A stretch of DNA of 13,224 bases. Origin: Deltaproteobacteria bacterium. Lineage in GTDB: Bacteria > Desulfobacterota > Desulfobacteria > Desulfobacterales > ETH-SRB1. Below, in pieces: positions 13,047 to 13,224 of the stretch. Position numbers and translations under genes: made by a program. The stretch is from the NCBI GenBank assembly GCA_030627405.1, contig DAOUSD010000022.1, positions 1-13,224 on the forward strand. The letters run 5' to 3'. The notes under the pieces were generated by a model. That model was not told the DNA's origin and ran no database searches. It saw nothing but the letters and a program-made list of their open reading frames with translations. Positions within the stretch are counted from its first letter, which is position 1; each line of letters opens with the position of its first letter.

Positions 13047-13068
13047 TTAATTTTAGGAGGACGGTGAT

Positions 13069-13224
13069 ATGGCTAAGAAGAAGTTTGAGCGGACCAAGCC
13101 GCATGTCAATGTAGGGACCATTGGTCATATAGATCATGGTAAGACCACCCTTACGGCGGCGATAACAAAGCATATGGGATTTAAGGGCATGGCTGATTAT
13201 GTGCCTTTTGATGAGATAGACAAG
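13069..13224 (+). CDS. tuf: Elongation factor Tu, N-terminal part (cut by the window end)
   Basis: EF-Tu carries aminoacyl-tRNA to the ribosome with GTP. Only the first 52 codons are present. MAKKKFERTKPHVNVGTIGH leads into the P-loop G1 motif GHIDHGKT (residues 19-26) and TLTAAITK. DYVPFDEIDK (43-52) is the variant of the switch I approach that I associate with Desulfobacterota. This is EF-Tu rather than EF-G: EF-G has a different G1 context (AHIDAGKTT) and start. AGGAGG eight bases upstream is a near-ideal ribosome-binding site. It takes the place that fusA usually occupies after rpsG. Confidence 0.95.
   Translation, partial: MAKKKFERTKPHVNVGTIGHIDHGKTTLTAAITKHMGFKGMADYVPFDEIDK

Noticed and set aside
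1..13224. CRISPR arrays, tRNA or rRNA genes, integrase or transposase genes
   Set aside because: No regularly spaced direct repeats with unique spacers, no cloverleaf with a T-loop GGTTCRA box, and no recombinase motif was found on either strand.

Overview
The window is a translation and transcription gene cluster of a bacterium: rplK-rplA, rplJ-rplL, rpoB-rpoC, rpsL-rpsG and the first 52 codons of a tuf gene (EF-Tu), all on the + strand. The proteins look like those of sulfate-reducing Desulfobacterota, probably Desulfobacterales. The EF-Tu start (GHIDHGKT, then DYVPFDEIDK), the 1465-residue beta-prime subunit and the AT-leaning codon use all fit. This placement is from memory of family sequences, not from a search.

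Layout. Positions 1-228 hold a degenerate inverted-repeat element with a collapsed four-helix-bundle (S23/IVS type) reading frame. rplK and rplA follow, closed by a hairpin terminator. The 469-base rplA-rplJ gap contains an L10 autoregulatory leader with an attenuator. rplJ and rplL are separated by a REP-like GC-rich hairpin. The 211-base rplL-rpoB gap holds two more inverted repeats. rpoB and rpoC are 27 bases apart. The 381-base rpoC-rpsL gap carries a copy of the repeat found in the L10 leader, a second copy of the S23-type element, and a good sigma70-type promoter for rpsL. rpsG follows rpsL by 20 bases. After a 189-base structured gap comes tuf, with no fusA between rpsG and tuf.

The genes supply the L11, L1, L10 and L7/L12 proteins of the large subunit (L10 and L7/L12 form the stalk that recruits translation factors), S12 and S7 of the small subunit, the two catalytic subunits of RNA polymerase, and EF-Tu. 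Every complete gene is intact with its key residues in place.

The main surprises are two. (1) RpoC carries an extra domain of about 97 residues (574-672) that reads as a parvulin (PpiC/rotamase) fold, apparently without its first catalytic histidine. (2) The gaps between these essential genes are unusually full of repeats, including two independently deleted copies of an S23/IVS-like element and a dispersed palindrome that forms part of the attenuator ahead of rplJ.
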